Assembly (NCBI GenBank): GCA_020086605.1
Contig: JACBWW010000083.1
Location: 167,157 to 231,156, forward strand
Length of the DNA stretch: 64,000 nt
Source of the DNA: Lanius collurio
Lineage: Eukaryota > Chordata > Aves > Passeriformes > Laniidae
Reading direction: 5' to 3'
Below, in pieces: positions 12,501-24,858 of this stretch. The notes under the pieces were generated by a model that saw only the letters and a list, made by a program, of their open reading frames with translations, was not told the DNA's origin and did not search any database. Within the stretch, counting starts at the first letter, position 1. Each line of letters starts with the position of its first letter. The position numbers were made by a program, and so were the translations under genes.

Positions 12501-14949
12501 TCCTGTATTAGCCTCAGTTACAATTAAAAGGAATTCTCTGTATCTCCTCCTGGTTTTCCTGGCTTCAAACTGGCACAAAGGTCTGGTTTCCTGCTCATCC
12601 AGCCAGAGGCACTGCTGGCATGCTGCTGACTCCAGCTTTTGTGCCTGGCATAGTCCTGTTCACTTAAACTGTGTGGTATCTTTTATTCCCATCAGTTGTT
12701 TTCATGTCTTACAACACCAGCTCCTGGAATAAACAGGTTTAAGGCTGAGCATCAGGTGATGAATTGGCTTGACTGTTTGATAATAATCTTTACTTTTCAA
12801 ATGCTTTCTTAATTTTAGATGGATGTTTCATGACTTGAGGTTTGGGCATGGCAATACTGCAAGGATAAACACTGACCTGTGTTCTTACTGTGGTAAAACT
12901 CATCCCACTCAAGTGGATGATGCCAGGCTTAGAGCAAAAATACTGCACTGGGTTGTGCTTGATCCATAATTGTACAGTGTTCTTGCTGCACTAATAGCTA
13001 AAGTTTTCTTTTTGTCTTTCTTAGCTTCTTGTGTTAAGACTTTTGTCAGTGCAGGTGGTACATTCACAGACTGACTTGCCTAACTGTAGCTTTGGTGATT
13101 GATTATTTAAGTCCACATAAACTGTTTCATCAAATGAAAAACTATTTTTGACATCCTTTGGATGAGGATGGCCTTGTGGAATAGCTCCAAAGGAGAAGAA
13201 TCTGGTAACTGAAATGCTAACAGATCCATAACTTTACTCCATTATTATCTAAATCTTTTTGTAGATATTCAGCACAGTGTCTTTTCAAATCACTTTGTGA
13301 GCTGCTTTTCTCAGTGCACAGGATCTTGATGAAAAGAATCAATTAAGCCTGGAAAGCTCCAGTGGTATAAATATCCTTAGTAAATAAATTGTTATTGTAT
13401 TAGATAAAACATGCTGATTTAAAACAGTTGATAAACCCTATCTCTAGTCCGTGGCATGTTCTCTGGAAAAACTCCCAGATTTCATGGAATGAATAATGCA
13501 TGAGTATCTCTTTATGTGATTGAGTTGACTGCTCAGGATGAATCTGAATATTCTGCTGTTTGATTCTGATTTGTTCTCCATTGGGAGCTCCCTCCCCAGC
13601 GCCTCCCGAGGCAGGGGAGGGCTGGCTCTGCTCTCCCTCACTGCAGCACGTTGTCTGCACCTTAGACAGCACCCCTGATGAGGGCAAGATCTCATTTTGA
13701 AGGCACAGTCATCGTAAAATCAAAGGGGTGAAGTGAGGAGATCAAGGCTGCTCTGGGGGGTTGCTGCAGTTCCTCCTGTCAGCCCCAGTCAGACCAGTCA
13801 ATCCCCTCTCCTCCCATCCCAGGGCAGGGGCCTGCCTGTGCTCTCAGCATTTTCAGGTGCTGCTGGTTGACTCCTGCCCCAAGGATGGCTTTGGATCTTC
13901 TCATTTTCTCTGGACTCAAACGTGAGCCTTTGGGTTTGCAGCCTCTGCAGGGTGAAGCTGCTCGTTCCCAAAACAGCACACGCTGGCAATGAGTGCTTCT
14001 GCAGCAAAGGTGTTCTTGGGGTTTGCCCTGAGATCCGTATGAAGAGTAGTTTTTAAAATTCAGGGTTAATTCTAATGCTGAAATCAATGAGGATAAGGGT
14101 TAAAGGATCATTTTGGCAGCTATGACATGGAGTTTTTTAAATTGCCTGGGTATGGCAGAGGAAGCATCTTAGGGAAGCAAAAGCATGGTGGACCAAAAAT
14201 GAAAAGTAAGAATGTAAAGTGAGATGAAAAGTAACTTAAATAATATAAATCAGTAGATTATAAAGATGAAGAGAGAGAGAAGTAAATCAGAAAATTGTAC
14301 TGACATTGTGAGGGTAAAATGAGTGAAAATGCATGGATGAACATAGGGGCATTAGGGAAGCGTGACTGAAGAGGTGGAAAAGCAAAAAAAGTTGCAAAAC
14401 TAGGAGATATTAATTCCAAGAAGGTGGGATAAAATTGCTTATGACAGAAACTTGAGGAGACTAACACAAAACTAAAGCTGGCAAAATACTGGAAAAATTG
14501 AAATAAATGTTTTGGTCTCACTCCCCTTCTCCTGTTGTTTCTGTCTGCAGACTGGCAAAACTCTGAGCTGTGCCAGGGTGAATGTCTGCAGAGGGGAGTG
14601 CAGATGTGTGAGGGTGTGGGCAGTTCCAGCGTGTCCTGCAGGGCAGGGTGGACAAGGCAGGCAGTGCATGGCTTATTCTGTGACCTGTTTGTGCAACACC
14701 ACTGGGACTTTGTGTATTACATGTCATGGACCTGAGGAAAATTCAGTTTTTCTTTGAAATATTTGAAATTTATCAAATGGAATCGAAAAAATTCAGAGAA
14801 TCTACAATAACTGTAAAATCATTAGTGTCTGTACCTGCAATATAGCACATCCTTACCTCCATTAATTGTACCTTGTAATTTATTTACTGTGGTCTAAGGA
14901 GTAAGCCTGAAAGCCACAACTAAAATAAGAGGGGACATCAGGAACCCTA
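9554..14949. other. Unannotated unique sequence
   Basis: AT-rich, CpG-poor DNA. GC-richer patches lie at 11820-12020 and 13570-13860. The only low-complexity segments are T runs near 11353 and purine-rich sequence near 14160-14460. Short frames on both strands overlap without domain content. No gene, RNA or transposon is recognised. Confidence 0.55.
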
Positions 14950-15450
14950 GAAGATGCCAGAAGCGACACTTGGAAGGTCAGAAAGGGAAAAGCCTGGACA
15001 AACAAAAAGCCCCCATCCTGTTCACATCCATGTAAGTAATTCCACTTCTGGGAGAAACTGTACAGAAGCCAGCCGGGCTTTTCCCAGGGGAGGATTTATT
15101 CATGAGCATACAAGTTTACCAGGTCAGGCCCCGAATCAACAAGGCAGTGACTGTGAAAGACAGTCCAGAGGCAGCGAGTGAGGAGGAAGGTTAATGAGAA
15201 GCACCGGAAAGACGCTCATTAAAGTGGAAATTGAAGTCACCCTGGCTGAGAGCAGCAGCTCGGACAGAAGAAAGTGAGCCTGGCTCTCAAAGTCAGGAGC
15301 AGAGTTAGCTGGGGAGCCAGGGGGGCCTGGGCAGGAGCTGCCAGGGCTGCTGAGTGGCAGCTGAGCAGCAGGGTCTGCTCCCAGCCTGGCTGATGGGCAC
15401 AGCCTGCAGCGGGCGCGGAGCGGCTCCGAGTGCCACGGTCAGAGGCTGTG
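14950..15450. promoter_or_regulatory. Candidate regulatory block, locally CpG-enriched
   Basis: CpG is scarce in most of the window, but here CpG dinucleotides cluster: a run near 15408-15432 reads as CAGCGGGCGCGGAGCGGCTC and holds four, and others lie in ACCGGAAAGACGCTC and CCCCGAATC. The block also has complex motif content, including TTTATTCATGAGCATA and CTCATTAAAGTGG. It could be an enhancer, or a small CpG-rich promoter for an unseen transcript. No transcript start, splice site or coding frame supports the promoter reading. It ends at the (TTGGG)n array. Confidence 0.28.
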
Positions 15451-15484
15451 ATGGGAACAACCTGGTCTTCTCACAGGAACTGGC

Positions 15485-15562
15485 AGGGCACTGGGCTGGG
15501 CTGGCTTGGCTTGGGTTGGGTTGGGTTGGGTTGGGTTGGGTTGGGTTGGGTTGGGTTGGGGG
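15485..15562. repeat. (TTGGG)n pentanucleotide microsatellite
   Basis: Ten perfect TTGGG units occupy 15511-15560, preceded by degenerate units of the GCTGG and CTTGG type from about 15485. The plus strand carries regularly spaced G3 runs separated by TT, a pattern capable of forming G-quadruplexes. The Asn-Pro-Thr-Gln and Trp-Val-Gly-Leu repeats in predicted frames come from this array and are not protein evidence. Confidence 0.95.
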
Positions 15563-15911
15563 TTTCTTGGTTTGCAGCAAAAGGAAAAATGCTGCCAATA
15601 CAAGGCTATCACACTTAAATAGAGCTTTGGTAGGATCTTCCCACTTATTCTTGCCTTTCAGGATTCTGAAGCTAACATAGCATTCTGCCACATCAATTTT
15701 CACATCCAATTGATGTGCAAACTTTGAATATTCAATTGGTAGTCATGTGTTTTTTCAACATTTGTAGCCCCAGTGCCATGACATATCCTGGAAATGATTA
15801 CAGGGGTTTTTCTCCCAAGCCCTTTTACTCGTTGTGCCAAACTGACAGAAGACCTGGACAATTCAATCATGTTTGCTGCCTTTGTTACTTATGCCACGTC
15901 TTTAAATGTTT
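15563..15911. other. Unannotated spacer between microsatellites
   Basis: Ordinary AT-rich sequence between the TTGGG array and the ATT array. Nothing recognised. Confidence 0.5.
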
Positions 15912-15966
15912 CTATTATTATTATTTATGATTATGATTATTATTATTATCATTATTATCATTATTT
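15912..15966. repeat. (TTA)n imperfect trinucleotide microsatellite
   Basis: About 55 bp of ATT/TTA repeats interrupted by ATG and ATC variants. The predicted Tyr/Ile-rich peptides across it are by-products. Confidence 0.92.
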
Positions 15967-18900
15967 TTGTGGGGCTTTAGTTCAGTATTTCTGGGAAGAG
16001 TGGAGCAGGCCCCATTCCTGGGTGTGCAGCAGCCTGCTTTGCACACCATCACTGTTCTCTTTGAGCACAGCACTGGGAGTCAAAATTTCTTTTAGCACAG
16101 TTCTTGAGTTTTTCTGGAACACAGAAGCCTCAGGGGGTCAGGAGGTTGTCTCCTGAAAAAGACAAGTAGCATCAGCTGTTCTGCAACATTTCTGGTCTCT
16201 GTGTTGGATTTGATAGAAACTCTGAAAAGCTGTAAGGGTAGAGAGGGTTTGCTGGTTATTCCTGAGCTTTGTCTGGAAGGAAACTCCTTCCCTGCCCTTC
16301 CTCTTATTACAAAAAGTTGGAATGTCAGAACTGACAGCCTGGTAAATGCTGGGACAGCACGTCAGGAAAGGGAAATGTTGTGGAAGAAACAAGGCACAAA
16401 TAATGCACAGCAGGTCACCCAGTGAAAACAAATGGCAGATATGGAGAAAACACCCAGGGAGCCTGTGCTGCCTTCCTGTGCTGGTGCTGTGGTAAATAAA
16501 CAGCTCAGGGCTCCTGTCTTTGCTTCTCAGGGTGGCTGGCCACTGTTAAAATATTTAAATTGCAGATTGCTGTAAATGTTATCCTCTGAGCTGAGTGGGT
16601 TTGTTTAGCTGTGTGGAGTGGCCTCCATGAAGCTGGGGTTGTGTCACCACCAGAGGTTGTGCTTGGGGGTTGGGGATGCCCACACAGAGATGCCAGTGGG
16701 TCTGCCCAGCAGAGACAGAAAAAGCTGGGTCTGCCCTGGCAGGGGAGGCCGGCAGTTTGTGCAGTGAAATAAAGGGAAAATGACTTATTTCACTCAGTAG
16801 GACTTGCTTTGTGGCAAACTGCAGATCCTGGGGGTGAGAGGAGGGGCAGGGCTGTTGGGGACAAGAGGGGAGGGTCTGGGCAGCCAGAGCTCTGCAGGAG
16901 AAGGGGCTGTGTGCCCACAGTCGTGAGCCCTGCCTGGGGTGGGCTGAGCCTGGATCTGCCCTCGTCACCCAACTGAGAATTGCTCTGCTGTAAAACAGGA
17001 GTATTTTGTCAGCTTGGTCTCTTTTTTCCAAACTTTATTACTTTGGAGGGTTATGTTTTAGTTTTTATTGCTGCACATTCTCCACATTGTCTTGAATTTA
17101 TCCCCTTTTTGCCCTCTGAGGCTAAGAATTCTCAACACAGAAGAAAAATCTCACCCACCTCAGGATGTTTCTAGAAAGAATGATGTCAGCCACATCCTGA
17201 GAAGTGCAGGTGTTTCTCAGATGACTGTTCTCAAGCATTTTTAGGACGATTTTTTCCTTCATACTCTGCCCATCCTTCTGTTTTGTCCAGGACTGGCTCT
17301 CAAGTTTCCAAAGTGGGGCAGAATCCTACATAACCCCAGTTCTAGCAGTGCCTTGGGAGCAGCCTCTGCCCCTGTTGAGGGGGGATCTGACACCCAGCCC
17401 GTTCTGCAGCCCCGGTGCTGCTTCAGCCTGGCCAACCTCACTGGATGAAAATGCTCCTTTGGAGGTAAAGATGAGTAAGCACTTTTGGGAAGACTGATGG
17501 AAGCAGAGCTGTGTTTCTGGAGGGCACACACTGAGATTTTTTTCTACTGAAATGCAACATTTTTGTGTCCCGTTTATATCACTTAACTTTCCCAACATCA
17601 GAAACAATTACAGCAATTATGAAAGACTTTGACTTTTTCCTTAGGGAAATGCTGTGCAGGAAAACTCTGGTTATGTCTTGGGGTTTGTTTCTGTCTCTCT
17701 TAAAGCCAATATTTAGCATTTATCCTAGAGGAAACAACTGACAAAAATGACGGGTATCTCCCCGAAGCATGTATTTACTGTATCAACTGAATTTAAATTT
17801 CATTATTTCAGTTTCCTGAAGTCTTTCTTAGGATCAGTTATTTAAAAACTCCCTGATCCTGGTTTGTCACATATGGAGCTAAAAGAAGAGTTACAAAAAG
17901 GCAGAGAAAGAGGTCTCACCCAAGAAGCCACCCCCTTCCCACCCAAAGAGCCATTCTCTTGTAAGAAAAGCCATTCTCTTGCAAGGAGGCCCAAAGCTTG
18001 TTCATTGTTTGGACAAGAGCTGGAGCTGTCAGTCATCATTTGTCAAAATTCTTCTCTCCTGTGAAGGGGCCCCGGGTTCCTGTGGAACCTCATCTGCAGC
18101 GTGCAGAGATGAGAAAATGAGATCCTCTTGGCTTGCCCTGAATTGGGGTTGCTGTGCACGATTCCAGGGGAGTTTTCATTACCTTCCTGGGAATTCTGAA
18201 GCTGCAGATTTGCATGTTAATAGTAACATTTCACTTTTTAAATGTGCCTTTTAAAATGAGTTCCATGTTTGAAATTGTGAAAGAGGAGCCGCCATCTTTC
18301 AGCATCTCATAGTGGTGATTTCAGAGAAAATTCAGTTTCCTTCACAGTTACAAAGATGATTTTCTTCTCTTTTAAGTTACCATCTCTCAAAAGCCCGTGT
18401 CAAGATCAGGAAAGTGAGCCAGAATCCTGCCAGCCAAATCTATCCTTGGTTGAACTTCTGAATCTGTACCAGGAATTAAAAGTTGATTTTGCTTTCCAAT
18501 GTGATTTTTGTCTAACAACTCTGTTAGTGTGTTATCCAGACCAGAGTCTGTCTTTAACTCAGAGCTTTACTGGATCTGAGAGGCCAGGAGTGGGGAAGGG
18601 GCAGGGAATGGGTTTTGCAAATCTCAGGGAAAACATTCTTGTTTCACATAAATAGCTGTGAATTGGAATGTTCAGAGGGAGCCAACGTAGAGGCAAAGAT
18701 TTCTTATCCTGATTTTTAATCCTGAACAACTTCTTATGAGCACTGAGAGTGCAGGAGATTACAGAGATGATTTCACACCCAGAGCCTAATTTTGGGGCCT
18801 TTTCAGGTCTTTGTCAGTGTTCTTGAGGGGGCTGTACTGTGGAAAGAGGACTCAGTATTACAGATGCACAAAATCAGACTTCATATCCCTGAGAAGTTCT

Positions 18901-21900
18901 GCTTACCTTGTAAGTGAAGTGATGTATCAGGTCTATAATAGTTCTTTGTTCTATTAATAATCCAGCATCTGAGATAGGTACTTCTGTCATGAAGTTGAAA
19001 TCCAAATAAATAAAGTAACCTGTGCCATAAGTGTATAATTACAGAAGATTTGAGAGTTGATTAAAACCTCTCCAGTTACAGAAGCTTCTCGCAACATTAA
19101 TGATTTCTGGCCAATATATTTTGTACAGAATTAATGAGTGTCTGGGGTTATGGGTTTCTTCATTTTGGTTTGGGTCATTAACATACTCATTAAAGCTTAA
19201 AAAGCAGCTCTTAGCTGCCAGCTTTTTTTTTTTTTAACCTGGAAGTCTTGCTTTGCTGGGAGTCCCGTGCTCAGAATGTCCTGGTGAGGTGCTGAGCAGT
19301 GCCTGCTGTGCCCGAGCAGGGGCAGGAGGGGGGCTGTGCCCTGCAGTGAGCAGGAGGAGCAGAGGCTGTGCTGCTGCTGGGCACAGCTCAGGAGCCCACC
19401 CGTGCCAGGCAGCCCCAGCTCGCTGACCCTGGGTAAAGCACGGGGCTGGGAGACATTCTGGGTCTTGGTCCTCTTCTCTTTACAAGCCACATGATGGTCT
19501 CAGAACCCTCAACAGAAAAATACAGATTTGAAAGGGTGGAATAAGGCCCTCTATGAAATATTAAGAACAAAGCCATTGTAAAATGCAAGTTTTAGTCATG
19601 ATGATGTAATTGGTTTTCAACTTGTGTTACTTTACATTGAACTCCAAACAATAATCAGGCTGGAAAATGTTTTGGTTCCCTTTCTTTCAATGAGAGCTGA
19701 TATTGTGTTTTAATGGTTATGGTAAGATGAATGTTTATGACAGCAGTCATGAGACTTTCTATATGTAGTGCATTGCTCTGAGAGCAGACTTGATTTGTCA
19801 AAATTAATATAAGCTGCTTAATGATTTTTTCCCATTCTTTTATACTCAACTTTTTCCAGAAAAACAGATGGAGTTAATGATTCCTCTCAGAAAAAAAAAT
19901 CCAAAGGAGGGCTTTATTCCTTTGGAGAGAACAAAAATACATCCAATGTCATTCGGGATCTCAATCATCAGGTGGAATGCCCCTGCAGGGGTGTGCCCAC
20001 CTCCAACAAACATGCATGGCCTGTGGAGCTGGGCCTTCATCCTTTTTGTACCAGGAAACTTGGAATATATCCCACCTTACTGAGAACTGTACAATGCTGC
20101 ACTGCTGGCTCTGAATGCTTGAACTTTGTGGCTGTTTAATGTTTCTGCAAATAGAGAAAGTTATGCTGCTGTGATACAGTGTTTGTGTGAATAACCAAAA
20201 ATTCTGCACTGGAAGGAGGGCTGGTTTCATCTTTGCATGAGGTGTTGGAAAGCAGAATTGGCCCCAGGCCATGTTCTGTCAGGAGGAGGAAAGGTCCAAG
20301 TGCAGCCTCATCCCAGGTGGAATGAGCTGGGTGCTGGGCTGGGAGCAGTTCTGTGCTGGGCAGCAGATCTGAGCAGGTCTGGGTGCTGCTGGCACAGAAA
20401 ATGCTGAATGTTCCATTCAGGTCAGCGTTACCCCTGTGTGATCTGAGACAGACCCTTAAAACATCCCGAGGAGGGGACCCACAGCGCTGAGTGCCCACAG
20501 GAAGGACCTAGGCTAACTCATTATTTTATGTATTTGCAGCCCTACATAGTTTTTCAGGCACTAAGGACAATTTTTTGGTAACTTTATCACCAAACTGTGC
20601 ATCATTTTGTGCTTTAGAGTTGGAAACCATTTCAGTTATCATTTATATCCTTTTCTCCTTAATACTGAAAAGTCTGCTATAGATTTTTTTCCTTTGATAT
20701 ACTGTATGACTTACCTTACAGCAAGCTTGGGTGATCACAGATTATTGATTTTTAGTTGTTGATAAAAAATTTCATAATAACAGTATTATCTCTGCTGCAT
20801 GATTTTGCAGTGCACTGCCAAGGGAACAGTCTTCAGCATCATGTTCTGTGAGCATTACCAAAAACGTTCACAGGGTTAGGACGGCCTGGATTCTCTGCTC
20901 AGCCCTGTAACTCAGGTAACAGCCAAAAAAGCAAGGTTTGAATGTGCAGTCTAAGTGGTCAATTATAAAGGTTCTTGCTGCACCTGATTTGTTGGCATTA
21001 TTTCTGTGACATCTGTGTGCAAAAGCTGTGAGTGGAAGAGCTGCGAGCTCACCAAAATTACCATGGCAGAACACGTGGCTGCAGCCAGAAAAGTTGAGTC
21101 AAGTGCTGTCTTTTGTGCCCAAAAAAAGCTTTGTGTTTGCACTGCAGTCACTTTTCTGTTGCAGGAACTCTGTCAGTCCCTGAGAATGGCATTGGATTTG
21201 TCGTGCTGGTTTGTAGCCTCCTCTGGCTGTTGTGGTTTCTGCGAGCACAGCACACCCAGAGCAGGATAAACTGCACACAGAGAACAATACAAACTGCTCC
21301 CGGAGTGCCAGGCAGGGTGTGACCCCTCTGTGACACTGCTTTTAATTGTGGGATCCGTGTTGGATAACTGGGGGGAAATTAGCATGTAGAAACACAGCCT
21401 TATGTGCTGCTTTGGATGGCTTAGTCTTGTACCACAAGTCTGAATACCCCATTTTTAGCAGTTCTCTGCACACAAAGCAGAATCAGTTCAAGACTGGAAC
21501 AATGAACCAGAAGTCGTAGGTTATGTGTTGATTTTTTTTTTCCAAGTGACTTCAGGAAGACTCTCATACTTTGTAATTAATTGGCCAACGAGGGAAATCT
21601 GCCATAGGAATAAATGCAGTTCAAGTAGTCTTTCCTACTAGATAGCATTCGTTGGGAAACCTTTTTTTCAGAGACTATTAAAACATGCATGAACAACTAC
21701 CAATTACTTGGTCCAGAGAGAGCTTTGTACAAAAAATAAAAAAAGGAAATTATCATACAATAATAATAAAAACAGTGAATGTGTCACCTAGGGCATGAAC
21801 GTGTGTGCTTCTAAAAACTTCAGGCTGTAAGCTGGCTGCCTAATTAAATTCATCAATGTGCTTCAATATCAGTTTAAACAGTTGATTCCAAATTGAGAAA

Positions 21901-22410
21901 AACTAAACTTTATTTGCATGAAATGCAGAGTTTCAAATCTCGAAGTGACACTGGATGTCTATCCAGAGTGTTGTTTTCTGTTCCTGTGAAATGTCTCTCT
22001 GTGATTGATAAGAAACAACCACTGATATAGATAAAGGATCAGCTTTTCAGGGAGAAGATGTGCTGTTACCTTTTGTGGTAAAGGAGGGAATATCTGCTGG
22101 ACAACCTCTGCATTCATCCATAACCCCTGGCTGCTGGGAGATGGCTCAGGACAGAGCAGGAATGTCGTGATGGGTGCTGTGACATTGCTCTCGGTGTTCT
22201 TGTCCCTGTCATTTGCCACTGAACAGGCTGCCAGGACAAACAGTGGCTGGTGTAGGCAGCAAGAAGGTGCTGAAAGAAAGAGCTGGCTGGTTTTATATCG
22301 GGTGGGTGAGAAAGTGAAGCTGCTCTCCCTTGCAGCCAGAAATGAAGACTGAAACAAATGAGGGAAAGAGGATGTGCATCTTAAGAGGGAGATGCAAGAG
22401 AATAGATACA
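15967..22410. other. Unannotated unique sequence with GC-rich patches
   Basis: Mostly AT-rich unique DNA. GC-richer patches occur at about 16590-16980, 17330-17440, 19240-19460 and 20250-20500. They give long but domain-free frames on both strands, such as 150 codons on the minus strand at 16579-17031. A perfect palindrome CCCCTGCAGGGG lies at 19980-19991. T runs occur near 19223. No gene, RNA or transposon is recognised. Confidence 0.5.
17949..17988. repeat. 20-bp tandem duplication
   Basis: Two adjacent 20-bp copies of an AGCCATTCTCTTG-containing word, the first followed by TAAGAAA and the second by CAAGGAG. It is a small recent duplication, probably from replication slippage. Confidence 0.75.
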
Positions 22411-22450
22411 CCTCCTTCTCTCTCTTTCCTCTCTTTTCTTTCTCCCCCCT
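22411..22450. repeat. 40-nt pure pyrimidine tract
   Basis: Forty consecutive C or T on the plus strand, rich in CTCT and TTTC and ending in six C. Such tracts can form triplex (H-DNA) structures. No polypyrimidine-AG splice context leading to a good exon follows it. Confidence 0.85.
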
Positions 22451-24501
22451 ACCTACTGATGTTTAATTCTTTCTGCCTGAAAATTGTCTTTTCACATCTG
22501 AAATGGCACTGGCTGAACTGTGCATCCCACTGCAGCTCTCTGTGTGCTTGCTGGTGTTGATTGACTGTTCAGGGAAAAGGGAGTTGCAGAGAAATGGGAT
22601 GACAGTGCTGGGTGTCTAATGGTGTGGATTCTAGATGAAAGTGGGAAAGCACGTTGTTGTTTCACAACAGAGGTGATAAAAGGAATATAAATTGTGGCTA
22701 AAGGATAAAATGTACGTCAGCTTGTAATTAAAGATATATGCAGTGAACATCCTTCAAGCAGAGTTCCCCCAGAGACATCTTCCTTTACATTCATATGTTC
22801 TGATGGCCCTAGATCTTCTTATCCTTTATCATTACCACTGAAAACTGGTGTGTTTGTTTTGGGGCTTTGTCCCCCCCTCTGCCCCAAACTGCTTTCTGAA
22901 GATCCTCCAGCTGAAATGACTGTGCCAGAATTCATTACCCAGCCTGTCCAGAAGCAGGCTGTAAAATATCCATAATTAACCAAAGATGAGCAGTGCAGAG
23001 TTGCCTCATTCCAGTTTTCTGCCCTAACCTCTGCTTTTTTCGAATCAGTGTTGTGGGTTTATGATCCCAGACGATGCCGAGCACTTTACCTGAAATCCAC
23101 GGGGATAATTTAAGGGCTGTTTCTCTGTTCTGCACATGCTTGAAGGTGAGAGCCTGGCTGAGGCACCACGAACAGCTGAGCAAGGATGAGTTATTTGCCT
23201 CCTGTTGGGATGAGCTTTCAGCTCCTGTGCTCCTTCTCTCTGCAGCTCCTTGCCCAGAGATGGAGTCACTGCTGGGATCTGCATTTGTAGGTGAGGCACA
23301 GAAGAGAAACATTCAAGAGTAGGGACAGGGGGGTGTCACTAGAGCTGGAGAAGGTTGCAAAGTGAGCATCATGCACTTTTCTAATCTATTATATACATAT
23401 ATAATGTATAATATATATATAGGTGGAAATATTTGGGATCTGTGGCAGCATTTTGGTAGGAGCATGAGTTTGGGATCACACAATCCGGAGTGCAGCCATG
23501 CTCCAGAGGAAACTGTGAAGGCTTTTAGAGCTGCTGTTTTCAGTAACTACTCCTTTGTAGTCTCCTCCAAATATGTTTCTCCACATCTGTTGATGAATGG
23601 AAGCTCTTGTTCCTCGTTTGAAAGCATTATGTTGTTTTTCCACAATAGTGAGATGGAAGTTGTGCATGAAATGTGGTTTTTCAGTGTCATCACTACACAG
23701 TGTTTTCTGATGGAAACAAAACAAACTCCAAACCACAACTTGACCCTGAAATGTCTCAAACTACATGAAAATCTCATGGTTCTATGTGGACATTTTATCA
23801 CAGAGCATAAATGCATGTTGGGTTCATCGGCGAGCTTGTCTCGATCAGGAAACTTGAGGGAATTCGAGCTTTGTTCCCAGAAAAACTTAAGCAATTTATG
23901 ATTCTTTTTGTTGAAGTAATGTCTGATTTTTGAGGCTGCATGGGTTAGGTGTGAAATCAGATGAACTTCAGTAGTTTCAGTTACATTACACTGTGGCTAA
24001 TGCCAAAGACACCCTGTGAAATGACATTGCTGAATTTCACACAGCAAATGCACATAAGAAAAAAAGAAAAAAAAAACCCTTGACAGCCAGTAGAGAAAAA
24101 TCTGCATTTCCCTTGTTCTAGTGGCAATAGAATAAAGGATTTCTTTTCAAAGTAGTATTATGTGGATATTAAATAAACCCAGCCATTTAACTCTGTGTTC
24201 TAAAGTAGCTTAGTCTCTTTCCTGTAAGATTCTGCCAATAAATTCAAACTGGATCAGATGCAGCTTGCAGAATCTTTCAACCATTTTACTCTCATTACAA
24301 AGGCTGATGCAGTATTTTTGAGACTCCATTTTTTTCTTTAATTAATTTTTTCAACTACAGCACGCTTAAGTTCATACTGAGTTTCAGCCTGGATATAAAC
24401 ATGTTTCCTAAAAATAGATTTTGGAGAACAAGATTAATGTTTGCCACAGTGCACAGAGTTATTGGAAGTTAATATTTAAAAATAAGGCTGTGTCATGGTG
24501 G
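22451..24501. other. Unannotated unique sequence
   Basis: AT-rich DNA with an AT microsatellite at 23388-23422. The 179-codon plus-strand frame at 23362-23901 begins inside that microsatellite, has no domain, and overlaps open minus-strand frames, so I treat it as chance. Confidence 0.5.
23388..23422. repeat. (TA)n-rich microsatellite
   Basis: About 35 bp of nearly pure alternating A and T with interrupting C and G. Confidence 0.85.
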
Positions 24502-24858
24502 TTATTTTGGGATTCTGTTCTCTTTTGTCAGTCTGATTCCCTTGAAGTTATGTAAGGCAGCTGGACTCGAAGAACGAAGATTGAAGAGTCTTAGGAAATC
24601 CATGTCCTCTATACCTTTCTTCTCCTCTAGATGGGCAGTATTGATTACACTTGGATACAGACAAATGGTGGGTTCAGGCTGTTTGTACTTGTAATCAACA
24701 ATGTAAATGAACAGAGAAAGGTCAGTGCAGCAGGCCCAGGGCTCCTGGCAGTGTAACTCACTGGTACAGGAGAGGCAGGGAATGGTGTGTTCCTTGGGCA
24801 GCCCCACAATGGAGATTGGCTCCTGCCAAGGTCTCTGCATTCCAAGGTCTGGCTGGTG
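24502..24858 (-). other. Weak exon candidate (open frame, minus strand)
   Basis: A minus-strand frame stays open for about 119 codons from the upstream stop and ends in TAA at 24502. The translation is mixed in composition, includes several Cys near residues 25-45 and a hydrophobic patch LSLFIYIVDY, and ends in a Lys/Arg-containing tail. By eye the codons show some three-base periodicity, with few A in third position. I recognise no family, and the upstream side has no strong splice acceptor. It may be chance. Nothing in the surroundings supports a gene. Confidence 0.15.

Noticed and set aside
15511..15560. Interstitial telomere block
   Set aside because: The unit is TTGGG, not TTAGGG, and it is a simple pentanucleotide microsatellite.
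15305..15709. Pro-Thr-Gln-Asn repeat protein
   Set aside because: Produced entirely by the TTGGG array. No coding signal outside it.
23362..23901. 179-codon plus-strand frame
   Set aside because: It starts inside an AT microsatellite, has no domain, and minus-strand frames are open over the same DNA.
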